NCBI GenBank assembly: GCA_001464795.1
Contig: LNEB01000004.1
Coordinates: 1-64,000, forward strand
Reading direction: 5' to 3'
DNA from: Bdellovibrionales bacterium Ga0074139
GTDB lineage: Bacteria; Bdellovibrionota; Bdellovibrionia; Bdellovibrionales; Bdellovibrionaceae
DNA length: 64,000 nt
The position numbers were made by a program, and so were the translations under genes. Shown piece after piece: positions 46,183 through 56,259 of this stretch (position 1 is its first letter; each line of letters begins with the position of its first letter). Under the pieces are notes generated by a model. The model was not told where the DNA came from. It searched no databases and saw only the letters and a program-made list of their open reading frames with translations.

Positions 46183-48341
46183 TAGGAGTAAAAGGTTTTT
46201 ACTTTTTTGAGGGCTTCTGAGGGCTCGAGGCGCTTGCCTGCGTTTCGCTTTGATGAGTAATCCGCTAATTGAGTGGCCACGTACTGAGCTGTGATTTTAT
46301 CAGCGTACTTCAGTAAGCCTCCGCGAAATGGCGGGAAACCTGTTCCCATAATCATGGCCAGATCCACTTCGTGTGGGAGCTCGACGATTTTATCATCGTA
46401 AAAAGCTCTTGCACATTCGTTGATCATGGCAAACACACCGCGCTCGATACATTCTTTGGAATCATAGGGATTTGTCGGCGTTTTTAAACCCAAGGCTTCA
46501 TAAATCGACACGTCCACTTCGCCGCGGTAGTCTTTATCATCGTAATGGTAAAAACCTTTGCGGTTCTTTTTACCCAGCCGTCCTGTGGATTCTAAAGCCA
46601 CCATACAAGGGGCTAAATCCACACGCTCACCGAAAGCTTTTTTAAATATTTTTAAAACCTTAATACAAACATCCAAACCCACTTCATCCATCAAAGCAAA
46701 GGGGCCCATGGGCATTCCAAATTCTTTTACATAATAATGATCCACCGTTTTGATATCCATGCCTTCCTGAAGTAAGAAAGCGGCTTCGGCCATATAAGGT
46801 AGAAGTAAACGGTTCACTAAAAATCCCGGGCCATCTTTTACGACTACAGGCATTTTTCCCATTTTTTTTGTGAGCTCAAAGATGGTCGCAATGGTTTTAT
46901 CTGAGGTTTTTTCACCGCGAATGATTTCAACCAGTGGCATTTTATGAACGGGATTAAAAAAGTGCATGCCTGCAAAGTTCTCGGGCCTTGGGTGCCCCTT
47001 GGCCATCTCAGTCACAGACAAGGACGAAGTGTTCGTCACAATCAGCGCATCAGACTTCATTTGAGTCGCCGTTTCACCAATCACCTTTTGTTTTATTCCC
47101 ATATCTTCAACGATGGCTTCCACCACAACATCTAAGGTTTTAAAATCGGCGTAATCAGTACCGCCTGAAATCAGACTTACTTTTTGAGTCAACTGGTACT
47201 GATCAATCACTTTTTTCTTAGCTAACTTTTGCCATAAATCTCTGGCGTGCTTGTAAGCTTTCGCTAGTGCTTCGGTGTTCAAATCTTTAACCCTGACTTT
47301 GATACCTTTATCGGCTGCCACATAGGCGATTCCGCCCCCCATGGTGCCAGCTCCTAGTATCCCAAGACCTTTTACTTCCATGGGAGTCACTTCCACTCCT
47401 GGAACTCCCGTTTGCTTTTTTACCATCTCAGTTAAATCAAAGACGTGAATCAAACTTTTTGAAATATCTGTTACAGCTACTTCACAAAAACCATTTTTTT
47501 CGATTTCCAGAGCTTGCGTGCGATCACTCATCTTGTAGGTTTTTTTAATCACTTCTAAAGCTTTTAATGGCGCTGGGTAGTGACCGTTGGTGGCTTTCAG
47601 CACACCTTTTTTAGCCGCATTAAAAACCACAAAGCGAAGGGGCCCTTCAAGAAGACCCGCAACCAAGCCTTGAGGCTTAAAGGTTTTTTTGCGCTTCTTG
47701 CCACCGTCTTTAAAGATCTCTTGGATAAATCTGACCGTGTGAGCTTCTAATAAATTCTGATGCACCATTCGGTCTGTTAAACCAATTTTATTGGCTTTTT
47801 TAGCGTTTAATAATTTACCTGCCAGAATCACATCTAAGGCGGCCTGCAAACCCACCACCCGAGGCAAACGAACACAACCGCCAAAACCTGGTAAAATTCC
47901 TAGCATGGTTTCAGGTAAACCAATTCTTGTTGATGAATCATCACTGGAAATTCTATAATCACAAGCCAAAATCAGTTCACAGCCACCGCCCGCGCAGGCC
48001 CCGTGAATAGAGGCAAAGGTCGGAATCGGTAAATCTTCAATGATATTAAAAATACTTTGCCCCTGCCCCACGGCCTCTGCAAACTTGGCTGGAGTATCAA
48101 GCTTTTTAATTTCATCAATATCAGCTCCAGCGATAAAGATTTTTGGCTTTTTTGAAACAAACACCAAAGCTTTATACTGTGAATTTCTTGCCACTTCTTG
48201 CAAAAGCTCACGCATTTTCATCATCACAGGAGTGCTGAGCTTATTGACTTTTTCACCTGTTAAGTCCATTTCGAAAAAACAAACGGATCCCACACCAGCC
48301 ACTTCACGAGGTACAAGTTTTAAACCTAAATCTTGGCTCAT
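46182..48341 (-). CDS. fadJ: Fatty acid oxidation multifunctional protein FadJ
   Basis: 719 residues from ATG 48341; a GTG at 48353 is rejected because GAGG before the ATG and the stop of fadI fit the later start. N-terminal crotonase half (AGADIDEIKK, GACAGGGCELILACDY, GLPETMLGILPGFGG) and C-terminal 3-hydroxyacyl-CoA dehydrogenase half (GAGTMGGGIAYVAADKG, GMHFFNPVHKMPLVEI). Catalyses hydration and oxidation steps of beta-oxidation with FadI. fadB is the alternative name; the pairing with an FadI-type thiolase favours fadJ. Confidence 0.92.
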   Translation of the reverse strand: MSQDLGLKLVPREVAGVGSVCFFEMDLTGEKVNKLSTPVMMKMRELLQEVARNSQYKALVFVSKKPKIFIAGADIDEIKKLDTPAKFAEAVGQGQSIFNIIEDLPIPTFASIHGACAGGGCELILACDYRISSDDSSTRIGLPETMLGILPGFGGCVRLPRVVGLQAALDVILAGKLLNAKKANKIGLTDRMVHQNLLEAHTVRFIQEIFKDGGKKRKKTFKPQGLVAGLLEGPLRFVVFNAAKKGVLKATNGHYPAPLKALEVIKKTYKMSDRTQALEIEKNGFCEVAVTDISKSLIHVFDLTEMVKKQTGVPGVEVTPMEVKGLGILGAGTMGGGIAYVAADKGIKVRVKDLNTEALAKAYKHARDLWQKLAKKKVIDQYQLTQKVSLISGGTDYADFKTLDVVVEAIVEDMGIKQKVIGETATQMKSDALIVTNTSSLSVTEMAKGHPRPENFAGMHFFNPVHKMPLVEIIRGEKTSDKTIATIFELTKKMGKMPVVVKDGPGFLVNRLLLPYMAEAAFLLQEGMDIKTVDHYYVKEFGMPMGPFALMDEVGLDVCIKVLKIFKKAFGERVDLAPCMVALESTGRLGKKNRKGFYHYDDKDYRGEVDVSIYEALGLKTPTNPYDSKECIERGVFAMINECARAFYDDKIVELPHEVDLAMIMGTGFPPFRGGLLKYADKITAQYVATQLADYSSKRNAGKRLEPSEALKKVKTFYS

Positions 48342-48342
48342 C

Positions 48343-49683
48343 TTACGCCTCACTTTCTAAAATCATCGAACCACCTTGACCGCCACCAATACAAAGTGTG
48401 GCTAAACCAAACTGTACATTTCTTTTTTTCATCTCTTTTGCCAATGTCGTGACGATCCGTGTGCCCGTGGCTCCCACAGGGTGCCCGATGGCAATGGCTC
48501 CACCGTTCACATTCACAATTTTTGGATCCACAGATCCCACTTTTCCAGATAAGCCTAATTTGTTTTTTCCGAATTCATCAGAATCCATAGCTTTCAAGCA
48601 CGACAGCACTTGAGCTGCGAAAGCTTCGTTCAACTCCACAAGACCGATGTCTTTCATTGATAAGCCTGCACGCTTCAATGCCACTGGTGTTGAGTACACG
48701 GGGCCTAACCCCATACGCTCGGGCTCAAGCCCTGCAAATCCATAGCTTCTGATTTTAGCAAGCGGCTTGTATCCCAGGCTATCCGCTTTTTCTCTGGACA
48801 TCATCAGCAGCATGGCAGCTCCGTCCGTGATGGGGCAGGAATTTCCTGCGGTAATGGTTCCTGTGAGTTTATCAAAAAAGGGTTTTAGTTTTGCTAAAGC
48901 TTCCATGGTTTGACCATCACGGGGGCCCGTGTCTTCACCCATGGTCAGTTTGTAATCCGTAGGCAATGTGTAGTTTGCGATTTCATCTTTTAACCGGCCC
49001 GACTTGTTAGCTGCAACTGCTTTTTGATGACTTTCGAGTGCAAACTGATCTTGAGTTTCCCTTGATAGACCAAATTCTTTTGCCAAAATTTCTGCCGTTT
49101 GCCCCATGTTAATTCCAGCAAAAGGATCCGTTAAACCTTTCATCACTGAAATCACCGGAAAATACTCGCTTCTCATATTTCCAGTCAAAAGCGCTTTAAT
49201 TTGACTGATATCACCTTTAAAAAGTTGCCACAGAAGGGCTATTTTTTGTGCTGGAGCTTTTGCAGCAAAAAGCTGATCAAAAGTATTTTGAATTTTCGTA
49301 GGCAACAAAGTCGGCATTTGTGACATGCTTTCAGTTCCACCCGCCAAAATCACGTCCATGGTGCCTGATTTAATTTTCTCAAAACCTTGAGAAATACTTT
49401 CAAGTGCTGAAGCACAATTTCTGTGCACAGTGTAAGCCGATGTTTTTTGTGGAATTCCAGCATTCAAAGCCACAACCCGAGAGATATTGACAGCATCAAC
49501 GGGATTACCCGTGTTACCGATTATGACTTCGTCGACTAAATTCACATCTAAATTGGTTTTTGCAATCAGCTCACGAAGAGCATGCCTGCCAAGTTCTGCT
49601 GGATGAATTTTTTTAAGTTGAGTGCCCGCTTTTGCAAACGGAGTTCGAAGACCTTCGACGATGACGACGTCTCGTGCTGACAT
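48343..49683 (-). CDS. fadI: Acetyl-CoA acyltransferase (FadI-type thiolase)
   Basis: 446 residues. Nucleophilic Cys in VHRNCASALES, GGTESMSQMP, catalytic His in GGAIAIGHPVGATG and Cys in ATLCIGGGQG. Thiolytic cleavage of 3-ketoacyl-CoA. AGAGGAG lies eight bases before its ATG. fadJ starts one base after its stop. It is divergent from maeB. Confidence 0.93.
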   Translation of the reverse strand: MSARDVVIVEGLRTPFAKAGTQLKKIHPAELGRHALRELIAKTNLDVNLVDEVIIGNTGNPVDAVNISRVVALNAGIPQKTSAYTVHRNCASALESISQGFEKIKSGTMDVILAGGTESMSQMPTLLPTKIQNTFDQLFAAKAPAQKIALLWQLFKGDISQIKALLTGNMRSEYFPVISVMKGLTDPFAGINMGQTAEILAKEFGLSRETQDQFALESHQKAVAANKSGRLKDEIANYTLPTDYKLTMGEDTGPRDGQTMEALAKLKPFFDKLTGTITAGNSCPITDGAAMLLMMSREKADSLGYKPLAKIRSYGFAGLEPERMGLGPVYSTPVALKRAGLSMKDIGLVELNEAFAAQVLSCLKAMDSDEFGKNKLGLSGKVGSVDPKIVNVNGGAIAIGHPVGATGTRIVTTLAKEMKKRNVQFGLATLCIGGGQGGSMILESEA

Positions 49684-49857
49684 GATGATGCTCCTCTAAA
49701 ATGGATGAACTTTATCAAAATCTTATGCCTGAAAAGTTCAATCTCCAAAGCCAAAGCAATTAAGATACTGAAGGGTCCAGTAACTCTTCGCGTCGTGACG
49801 GTCCAAGGGGGCAATTTTAGAGTCCTGACTTCAGTTCCTCACCCAGGAGTTTTATCT

Positions 49858-52167
49858 ATGATTTCAGCTCACGATCAAGAAGCCCTCGACTACCACTCAA
49901 AAGGAAAGCCCGGAAAATTAGAAGTGAATTCTTCTAAGCCCTGTGCCACTGAAAAAGATCTTTCACTTGCCTATAGTCCTGGAGTCGCAGCCCCGTGCAA
50001 AGAAATCGCGAAAAACCCAGATAAAGTTTACGACTATACCAACAAAGGCAATCTGGTTGGTGTGATTTCCAACGGTACAGCTGTTCTTGGGTTGGGTAAC
50101 ATTGGCCCCTTGGCCTCGAAGCCTGTGATGGAAGGAAAAAGTATTCTGTTCAAACAGTTTGCTGGTCTTGATTCCATTGATATCGAAATTAAAACTCAAG
50201 ACGTTCAAGAGTTCTGCATGGCTGTGAAAAACTTAGAGCCCACATTCGGTGGTATTAACCTCGAAGACATTAAAGCTCCCGAGTGTTTTGAAATCGAAGA
50301 GTACCTCAAAAAAGAAATGAACATTCCTGTATTTCATGACGATCAACATGGAACAGCCATCGTCTCTGGGGCCGCCCTGCTGAACGCCTGTCAGATCACC
50401 AACCGAAAAATGTCTGAGATCAAAATCGTTGTGAACGGTGCAGGAGCCAGTGCGAACTCTTGCTCTAAAATTTTTAAATCCTTAGGCGTTAGACCTGATA
50501 ATTTAATCATGTGTGACTCACAAGGTGTGATTTATAAAGGCCGCACCAAGGGAATGAACAAATACAAAGAAGAATTCGCAGTGGAAACATCCATCAGAAC
50601 TTTGGAAGAAGCTTTGGACGGCGCTGATGTGATCGTGGGCCTTTCAGTGGCAGGAGCCATCACCGGACAGATGCTAATGAAGATGAAAAAAGATCCCATT
50701 ATTTTCGCAATGGCCAATCCAGATCCTGAAATCACTCCACCTGAAGCTAAAAAAGCCAGACCCGATGCGATCATAGCCACTGGACGATCAGATTATCCCA
50801 ATCAAGTGAATAACGTCTTAGGATTCCCTTCCATTTTCCGAGGAGCATTGGACACAAGATCCACGCAGATCAATGAAGAAATGAAGCTGGCAGCCGTACA
50901 TGCGCTTGCCACTTTAGCACGCCAAGAAGTACCGGAAAAAGTTTCTGACACCTACGGCGGACAAACTTTTAAATTCGGCCGAGAGTATTTAATTCCTAAA
51001 CCCTTTGATCCACGAGTTCTTATGTGGGTGGCTCCTGCGGTAGCGAAAGCCGCCATGGATTCTGGAGTGGCACGAAAACCCATCACCGATTGGAATTTGT
51101 ATCACGATAAATTAGAGGCCAATCAAGGTCCCTCAAAGGCTTTCATTAGATCAGCCATTCACCGCGTGCATCAAAACACAGCGGAAATGGGAAGCCTTCC
51201 TAAAATTGTTTTCCCGGAAGGAAGCTCCACAAAAGTTTTAAAAGCCTTGCAAATTTTAGTGGAAGAAAAAATCTGTGAACCTATTTTATTAGGCTATCCA
51301 CAAGTGATAAAAGATAAAATTAAAGCCCTAGAACTTTTATCACTTGATAACGTTAAAATCATTCACCCTTCAGCAAGCCCCCAGTACAAAGCTTATTCCG
51401 AAAGACTGTATCAGCTCAGACAGCGAAAAGGTGTCACCGCCCGAGAAGCCGAGCGCTTGATGGCCGATCCTAATTACTATGCCTCTATGATGCTGACCAT
51501 GGGGGATGCTGATGGACTTGTGGCAGGTGCCTCACAAAATTATTCAGATGCAGTGAAGCCAATTTTGCAAACGGTTGGCTTTCATAAAGACGGGGTTCCC
51601 GCAGGTATCAGTATCGTTTTGACTGATAAAGAATTTATTCTAATGGGTGATAGCACTGTTAATCATAATCCCACACCCGAGCAACTGGCACAAATGGGTC
51701 GCCAGGCCTCAAGAATCTCTGAGTACTTCGGACAAACACCACGAGTGGCTATGTTGTCTTACTCCAATTTCACAGGAGCTCCTGGAACTCCTGCTAAAAT
51801 GAAAAAAGCAGCTGAGCTTTTCAAACAGCTCGAACCTGAAGTGGTTTGTGATGGTGACATTCAAGCCGATGCAGCTGTGAATCCAAGTATTACGAAAAGA
51901 ATTTTTCCATTTAGCAGCTTAAGTCAAACGGAAGGGGCCAATATATTGCTCTACCCCAATTTAGAAAGCGCCAATATCAGCTACAAACTTCTTCAACAGA
52001 TTGGAAAAGTAGAAGTGATTGGGCCTTTTTTAATGGGAGTGAAACAAGCGGCCAACGTTTTACAAAGAACAACAACTGTGGACGGAATCGTTCACTCGGT
52101 TGTGATCACAGCCCTTGAAGCTCAGTATTTAAAAAAACTCAGATCAGAAAGAACTTTGAAAAAATAA
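49858..52167 (+). CDS. maeB: NADP-dependent malic enzyme MaeB
   Basis: 769 residues from ATG 49858, which follows CCCAGGAG. Malic enzyme core ([32 protein letters not shown] and [12 protein letters not shown]) is followed by a C-terminal phosphotransacetylase-like domain (about 450-770) that is regulatory in other MaeB. Converts malate to pyruvate, CO2 and NADPH. A longer frame begins at 49705, but its first 50 residues do not look like MaeB. Next to the beta-oxidation genes it fits growth on fatty acids or amino acids. Confidence 0.94.
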   Translation: MISAHDQEALDYHSKGKPGKLEVNSSKPCATEKDLSLAYSPGVAAPCKEIAKNPDKVYDYTNKGNLVGVISNGTAVLGLGNIGPLASKPVMEGKSILFKQFAGLDSIDIEIKTQDVQEFCMAVKNLEPTFGGINLEDIKAPECFEIEEYLKKEMNIPVFHDDQHGTAIVSGAALLNACQITNRKMSEIKIVVNGAGASANSCSKIFKSLGVRPDNLIMCDSQGVIYKGRTKGMNKYKEEFAVETSIRTLEEALDGADVIVGLSVAGAITGQMLMKMKKDPIIFAMANPDPEITPPEAKKARPDAIIATGRSDYPNQVNNVLGFPSIFRGALDTRSTQINEEMKLAAVHALATLARQEVPEKVSDTYGGQTFKFGREYLIPKPFDPRVLMWVAPAVAKAAMDSGVARKPITDWNLYHDKLEANQGPSKAFIRSAIHRVHQNTAEMGSLPKIVFPEGSSTKVLKALQILVEEKICEPILLGYPQVIKDKIKALELLSLDNVKIIHPSASPQYKAYSERLYQLRQRKGVTAREAERLMADPNYYASMMLTMGDADGLVAGASQNYSDAVKPILQTVGFHKDGVPAGISIVLTDKEFILMGDSTVNHNPTPEQLAQMGRQASRISEYFGQTPRVAMLSYSNFTGAPGTPAKMKKAAELFKQLEPEVVCDGDIQADAAVNPSITKRIFPFSSLSQTEGANILLYPNLESANISYKLLQQIGKVEVIGPFLMGVKQAANVLQRTTTVDGIVHSVVITALEAQYLKKLRSERTLKK

Positions 52168-52195
52168 AATTGGTGTCAAAATAATTTCTGATACC

Positions 52196-52255
52196 ATGGC
52201 CCCCCTCTTGCTTATGACAGTCATCGACCATTTCTATTTATCGACCGGGGGGTTA
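52196..52255 (+). promoter_or_regulatory. Possible hairpin masking the ribosome site of the next gene
   Basis: CCCCCC (52200-52205) can pair with GGGGGG (52247-52252), extended by two G-U pairs and an A-U pair. The GGGGGG is the only ribosome-site-like sequence before the ATG at 52261, with an eight-base spacer. A small inverted repeat ATGACAGTCAT (52213-52223) sits in the loop. Confidence 0.45.
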
Positions 52256-52260
52256 AATTC

Positions 52261-54177
52261 ATGTTCTCTTTTTTCAAAAAACCGATTTACTTTTTAACCA
52301 TGCTGACTTGCTTAGCAAGTCTGTCATGCAATTCCAGTGGGACGTCCAATACAGGTGACGCCAACTTTATTGCAACTGGTCAAGTTTCAAGAATAACAAC
52401 TGATATTGAAAACTTAACCATCCAGTACGGAGTTTATACCGAAATTCCGCTGATCATTGAAGGAGCACAAAATCAAAGGCTCAGTTGGCAAATACCAGTT
52501 GAGCAAATGCCTCCTGGAATGAGTCTCGAGAGTGCCAACTCAGGTGAAGCTCTTCTTTATGGCACACCTCTGATTACAGGTCGGTGGTGCATGAATGTCA
52601 CCGCCACCACAAATACCAATGTCATCATTCGCTCACCACTATGCCTGACATCCAAAATCAACAGCAGTTTGCAATTTCCCTATCTCGTTGATTCACAGTA
52701 TCTGGCAGATGGAAAAATCAACTCCTCTTACCGAACTGATTTACAAATCGAGACCCATACAAGAAGAGTTCAAATCTTGGAGCATAGGGCCACATTTCCC
52801 ACTGGCCTTGGTTTGCGTCACGATCAAAAGACGCTTACTCTTACAGGTCTGATCAGCACCGAGGGACTTTATCAATTTGCTATCGAAATCCGTGATGATC
52901 TCAACCGTGCCAGCTACACTCAACTGCAGCTTTTTATTTCGAAAACATCAACAAACCCTTATTGTCCACCTGGATATTATTACGATGACTACTTGGGAAA
53001 CTGTGTCCCCAGTCAAGCCATCACCTGTGGTCAAGGCACTTATTATGATGAGTCAACACAGTCCTGTTTACCCTATCCCAATAATCCTATCTGCCGAGAT
53101 GATTACATCTATGATTCCTTTTATGATCAATGCAGACCTCCCGAGCACCCGAGATGCCCTTGGAACTATGAGTACGATTCTTACGCCGGAAGATGCGTTA
53201 GACTTCCCTACACTTGCCCCGTGGGATCACGCTACTCTCATGTCACCAGAGATTGTGAAGTCATTTATCGAAATTGCTCTTTTGGATATTATTTTGATTA
53301 CTCAAGAAATACCTGTAGGCCTTTTCCTAAATCCTGTGGCTTCAATGAATATTACAACGAGTCCTTAAACAGATGTATCGCAAGAACTCCCCATTGTAGA
53401 AACAACGAATACTTCGATCACTCCAGCGGATACTGTCGACCACGAAACATTTCATGCCGCTATGGTGAACAATGGAACCCGCGCTTAGGTCGCTGCGAAG
53501 ATACAAATCCCATTGCATGCCGCATTGGCGAGCGCTGGGATCCACGCACAAAATCTTGTATCCGTGTCGAAGAGCGACCACCTAATCGACCACCACGTCC
53601 CGAGCCTCGTCCGCCAGCTCCACGTCCTGAACCACGCCCCGAGCCAAGGCCACCAGCTCCAAGACCCGAACCACGTCCCGAGCCAAGGCCACCAGCTCCA
53701 AGACCTGAACCACGCCCCGAGCCAAGGCCACCAGCTCCAAGACCCGAACCACGTCCCGAGCCAAGGCCACCAGCTCCAAGACCCGAACCACGTCCCGAAC
53801 CAAGGCCACCAGCTCCAAGACCTGAACCACGTCCCGAGCCAAGGCCACCAGCTCCAAGACCCGAACCACGTCCCGAGCCACGGCCCCCAGCTCCAAGACC
53901 CGAACCGCGTCCCGAGCCACGGCCGCCAGCTCCAAGACCCGAACCGCGTCCCGAGCCACGGCCACCAGCTCCAAGACCTGAACCTCGTCCCGAGCCAAGG
54001 CCACCAACTCCAAGACCTGAACCTCGTCCCGAGCCAAGGCCACCAGCTCCGCGTCCCGAGCCACGGCCTGAGCCACGTCCCGAACCTCGGCCGCCAGCTC
54101 CGAGACCGCCGCGATTTCCAGGCGATGTGGATGTTCAAGTCAGTGATTATAAAGTTATAATTGTTTATAAATCTTAG
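52261..54177 (+). CDS. Lipoprotein with Cys-rich repeats and a Pro/Arg/Glu repeat tail
   Basis: 638 residues. Lipobox ASLSC (Cys23). Residues about 50-130 and 145-220 look like two putative Ig-like domains (YGTPLITGRWCMNV; LTGLISTEGLYQFAIEIRDD). Then about nine tandem units of the form C-x3-5-Y-Y/F-D/N-x5-10-C-R/x-P (about 235-430). After these comes a proline-rich tail of 13-residue units (PRPEPRPEPRPPA, about eleven, about 440-610), and a short end (DVDVQVSDYKVIIVY). Probably an extended outer-membrane surface lipoprotein, perhaps spanning to the outside. No family recognised. Confidence 0.85.
   Translation: MFSFFKKPIYFLTMLTCLASLSCNSSGTSNTGDANFIATGQVSRITTDIENLTIQYGVYTEIPLIIEGAQNQRLSWQIPVEQMPPGMSLESANSGEALLYGTPLITGRWCMNVTATTNTNVIIRSPLCLTSKINSSLQFPYLVDSQYLADGKINSSYRTDLQIETHTRRVQILEHRATFPTGLGLRHDQKTLTLTGLISTEGLYQFAIEIRDDLNRASYTQLQLFISKTSTNPYCPPGYYYDDYLGNCVPSQAITCGQGTYYDESTQSCLPYPNNPICRDDYIYDSFYDQCRPPEHPRCPWNYEYDSYAGRCVRLPYTCPVGSRYSHVTRDCEVIYRNCSFGYYFDYSRNTCRPFPKSCGFNEYYNESLNRCIARTPHCRNNEYFDHSSGYCRPRNISCRYGEQWNPRLGRCEDTNPIACRIGERWDPRTKSCIRVEERPPNRPPRPEPRPPAPRPEPRPEPRPPAPRPEPRPEPRPPAPRPEPRPEPRPPAPRPEPRPEPRPPAPRPEPRPEPRPPAPRPEPRPEPRPPAPRPEPRPEPRPPAPRPEPRPEPRPPAPRPEPRPEPRPPAPRPEPRPEPRPPTPRPEPRPEPRPPAPRPEPRPEPRPEPRPPAPRPPRFPGDVDVQVSDYKVIIVYKS
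53608..54104 (+). repeat. 39-bp tandem repeats coding PRPEPRPEPRPPA
   Basis: About eleven 39-bp units, spaced at 39 bp from 53614 to 54043, with a partial or longer unit at the end. Codon variants (CGT/AGA/CGC for Arg) cluster in neighbouring copies, as expected for repeat exchange. Long overlapping frames on both strands here come from the repeat and are not genes. Confidence 0.88.
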
Positions 54178-54186
54178 TGAATATGG

Positions 54187-54214
54187 CTTAAGGGGTTTAC
54201 AAAAACCCCTTAAG
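54187..54214. terminator. Bidirectional terminator-like palindrome
   Basis: Perfect 12-bp arms CTTAAGGGGTTT (54187-54198) and AAACCCCTTAAG (54203-54214) between two convergent genes. The right arm contains the stop codon of the minus-strand gene (54210-54212). Confidence 0.8.
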
Positions 54215-55085
54215 TAAAATGAAGAATGAAAAAAACTAAAATAGAAGTAATAAAGAAAAACCAATAGGATTTTTCTTCTCGCAAACGCATTTTATTTTCA
54301 AAATCCATGTCACGAATGGCTGATTGTGGGTTTGAATCAAGGCGCTTAGAACCGGCTTCAGTTGTGACTAAGTCAAAAATTATAGAAATGATTAAAATAA
54401 AAAGACTGTTAAATACAAGTACGTATTCAATACTAGTAAATAAAGTTGAGCCATTGGTTGTGTTCATAATCAAGGTAAACAAAATTGGTGCAAGAAAAAA
54501 TTTAATCAGTTTGGGTTGCCACTTCTTAAAATCATCTTGAATTCTTGCCCAACTGTGATCACTTAAAATGGCTGCTTTACGGTATTGCATAAAAGATTCA
54601 TGGGGAAATAAATCGGGCTTAAAGCTAGCGACAGATTCAAGGATGTATTCGCTTCTTTCCAAGGCCACTGTGAATCTAAATTTAGCTTTATTATTTAATA
54701 AAATTTCAAACCATCCCCCCACATAGGGTACGTGGGCAAATTTAACAGACTGAATGTCAGTGAAGTTAATTTCACTTTTTTTACCTAAAATTTCCAGACT
54801 CACTTTGTCTGGCTGTACATGAACCACAGAAAAAGCCATAGGGCGGATATAAAATAGAGCTTGAACAAAAAATAAAGCTGGAAAAATCAAACCCGCTGCA
54901 AGGATAAGCAAAGCCTCTTGCTGAGACCCGTAGCTATAAAAACCGTAGGTGAGGTAAGAAAAATACAGCAGAAAAAAAGCAGCAGCAAACTGAAGGCCGT
55001 AATAAATCCACTTAATGTGAGGTCTATAAGTCAGTGTTCTTCTTAGATTTTCACGCGGAGTATACGTATTGATGGAATCAGCCAT
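54210..55085 (-). CDS. Membrane protein of unknown function
   Basis: 291 residues with two helices at about 28-48 and 55-80, a soluble PH-like stretch (VQPDKVSLEILGKKSEINFTDI), and two more helices near 195-235 and one at the C-terminus (FFFITSILVFFILHF). Topology suggests an inner-membrane protein. No family recognised. It is convergent with the repeat lipoprotein. Confidence 0.75.
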   Translation of the reverse strand: MADSINTYTPRENLRRTLTYRPHIKWIYYGLQFAAAFFLLYFSYLTYGFYSYGSQQEALLILAAGLIFPALFFVQALFYIRPMAFSVVHVQPDKVSLEILGKKSEINFTDIQSVKFAHVPYVGGWFEILLNNKAKFRFTVALERSEYILESVASFKPDLFPHESFMQYRKAAILSDHSWARIQDDFKKWQPKLIKFFLAPILFTLIMNTTNGSTLFTSIEYVLVFNSLFILIISIIFDLVTTEAGSKRLDSNPQSAIRDMDFENKMRLREEKSYWFFFITSILVFFILHFT

Positions 55086-55205
55086 ATTGGAACAATTATT
55101 AACTTTTTAATTCATAAAATAAAGAAGCTTTTATAAACAAGCCCAGACTTATGTCGATAGGACTTAAAATTGAATCCTTGTAGAGTTTATGGCACAATTT
55201 AATAT

Positions 55206-56192
55206 ATGTCTTATTTATATATTTTTATTTTAATTCTTGGTCTTACTGCCTGCCAGCATAAAAATCGTGCCCCCAATAATCAGGGTTCTATCGTATTACA
55301 GAATTTCATACAGTCTGACTTGCAAGCTGTTAGTGATTCTAAGCATGCCACTCAGCTGCACAATTTTGAACATGATCCCCAACGTCCCGTCATTCTTATT
55401 ATCCATGGCTTACATGAATCTCCCCATTATATGAGTCATTGGAAAGATTTTTTTGTCACACAAAACTATCAAGTTGTTATGCTAAGACTTGCGGGACACT
55501 TTGAAAAGTCTCCTGATTCGCTAGAGAAAGTAACGGCAGAGCAATGGACTGATCAGGCAGAAACTGTTGTTCGATCTTTGAGCGAGAAGCATGGTCAAAT
55601 TTCAGTTTTAGGTTATTCAACCGGCGGAACCTTAGCCGCCCATTTGGCCATTCAATTTCCACAAGTCATAGATAAGTTATTCTTGATTAGCCCTGCTTTA
55701 ACCTTATCCAACACTGTGTTTTTATCTGGACTTACTTTGGGAAAGACTCAGATTTCGGGACAAAAAATTTGTATAAATCCAGATGCTTTGATGTGCCGAG
55801 TTTTAAAAAATGTCGATGCCCAGGCCAATCAAATGATCAGTGAAGGTCTCGAGATTTCCCCTCAGGCTGGTAGGCAAGTTCAAAGATTGATTGGTCTTAT
55901 TTTTCCAACAGATAGCAATTATTATGAAGGTGTTTTAGAGCATCTATCAAAGATCAAAACCCCCACCTACATAGCCGACACAGAGCTTGATAATGTTGTA
56001 AATATCCGCACAAACAGAGAGTGGCTAAAAAGGCAAAATCAACTGGATCGTTATTTACTGATCACAAAACAGGATAATGTCTTGCATTCTCAAATCGCTA
56101 GAGGCCCTTCAAACCCTTTCCAATCGGGCCCCGTTCGCTTTAATCCTCAAATTTCAAAAATTGAAAACTTATTTTTGAAAGCGATGAAATAA
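55206..56192 (+). CDS. Lipoprotein alpha/beta hydrolase
   Basis: 328 residues. Lipobox LTAC (Cys16), then a hydrolase core: HGLHESPHYM (oxyanion), nucleophile elbow GYSTGGT, acid in DTELDNVVN and a C-terminal His in VLHSQIA. Esterase or lipase anchored to the outer membrane. The nearby gene at 59725 is a second exported hydrolase. The substrate is unknown. Confidence 0.85.
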   Translation: MSYLYIFILILGLTACQHKNRAPNNQGSIVLQNFIQSDLQAVSDSKHATQLHNFEHDPQRPVILIIHGLHESPHYMSHWKDFFVTQNYQVVMLRLAGHFEKSPDSLEKVTAEQWTDQAETVVRSLSEKHGQISVLGYSTGGTLAAHLAIQFPQVIDKLFLISPALTLSNTVFLSGLTLGKTQISGQKICINPDALMCRVLKNVDAQANQMISEGLEISPQAGRQVQRLIGLIFPTDSNYYEGVLEHLSKIKTPTYIADTELDNVVNIRTNREWLKRQNQLDRYLLITKQDNVLHSQIARGPSNPFQSGPVRFNPQISKIENLFLKAMK

Positions 56193-56259
56193 TAGATCCT
56201 TGCTATTGCTATTTAAAAAAGTCTTGATAGACTATTTGTAGTGGAGGGCTCAAACAACT

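Noticed and set aside
49705-49857. Extended N-terminus of MaeB
   Set aside because: Not homologous to MaeB and the AGGAG site lies before ATG 49858.
53485-54264. Overlapping long frames in the Pro-rich repeat on both strands (Trp/Gly-rich and others)
   Set aside because: A 39-bp repeat lacking stops in several frames makes these; only the lipoprotein frame has a leader and domain structure.
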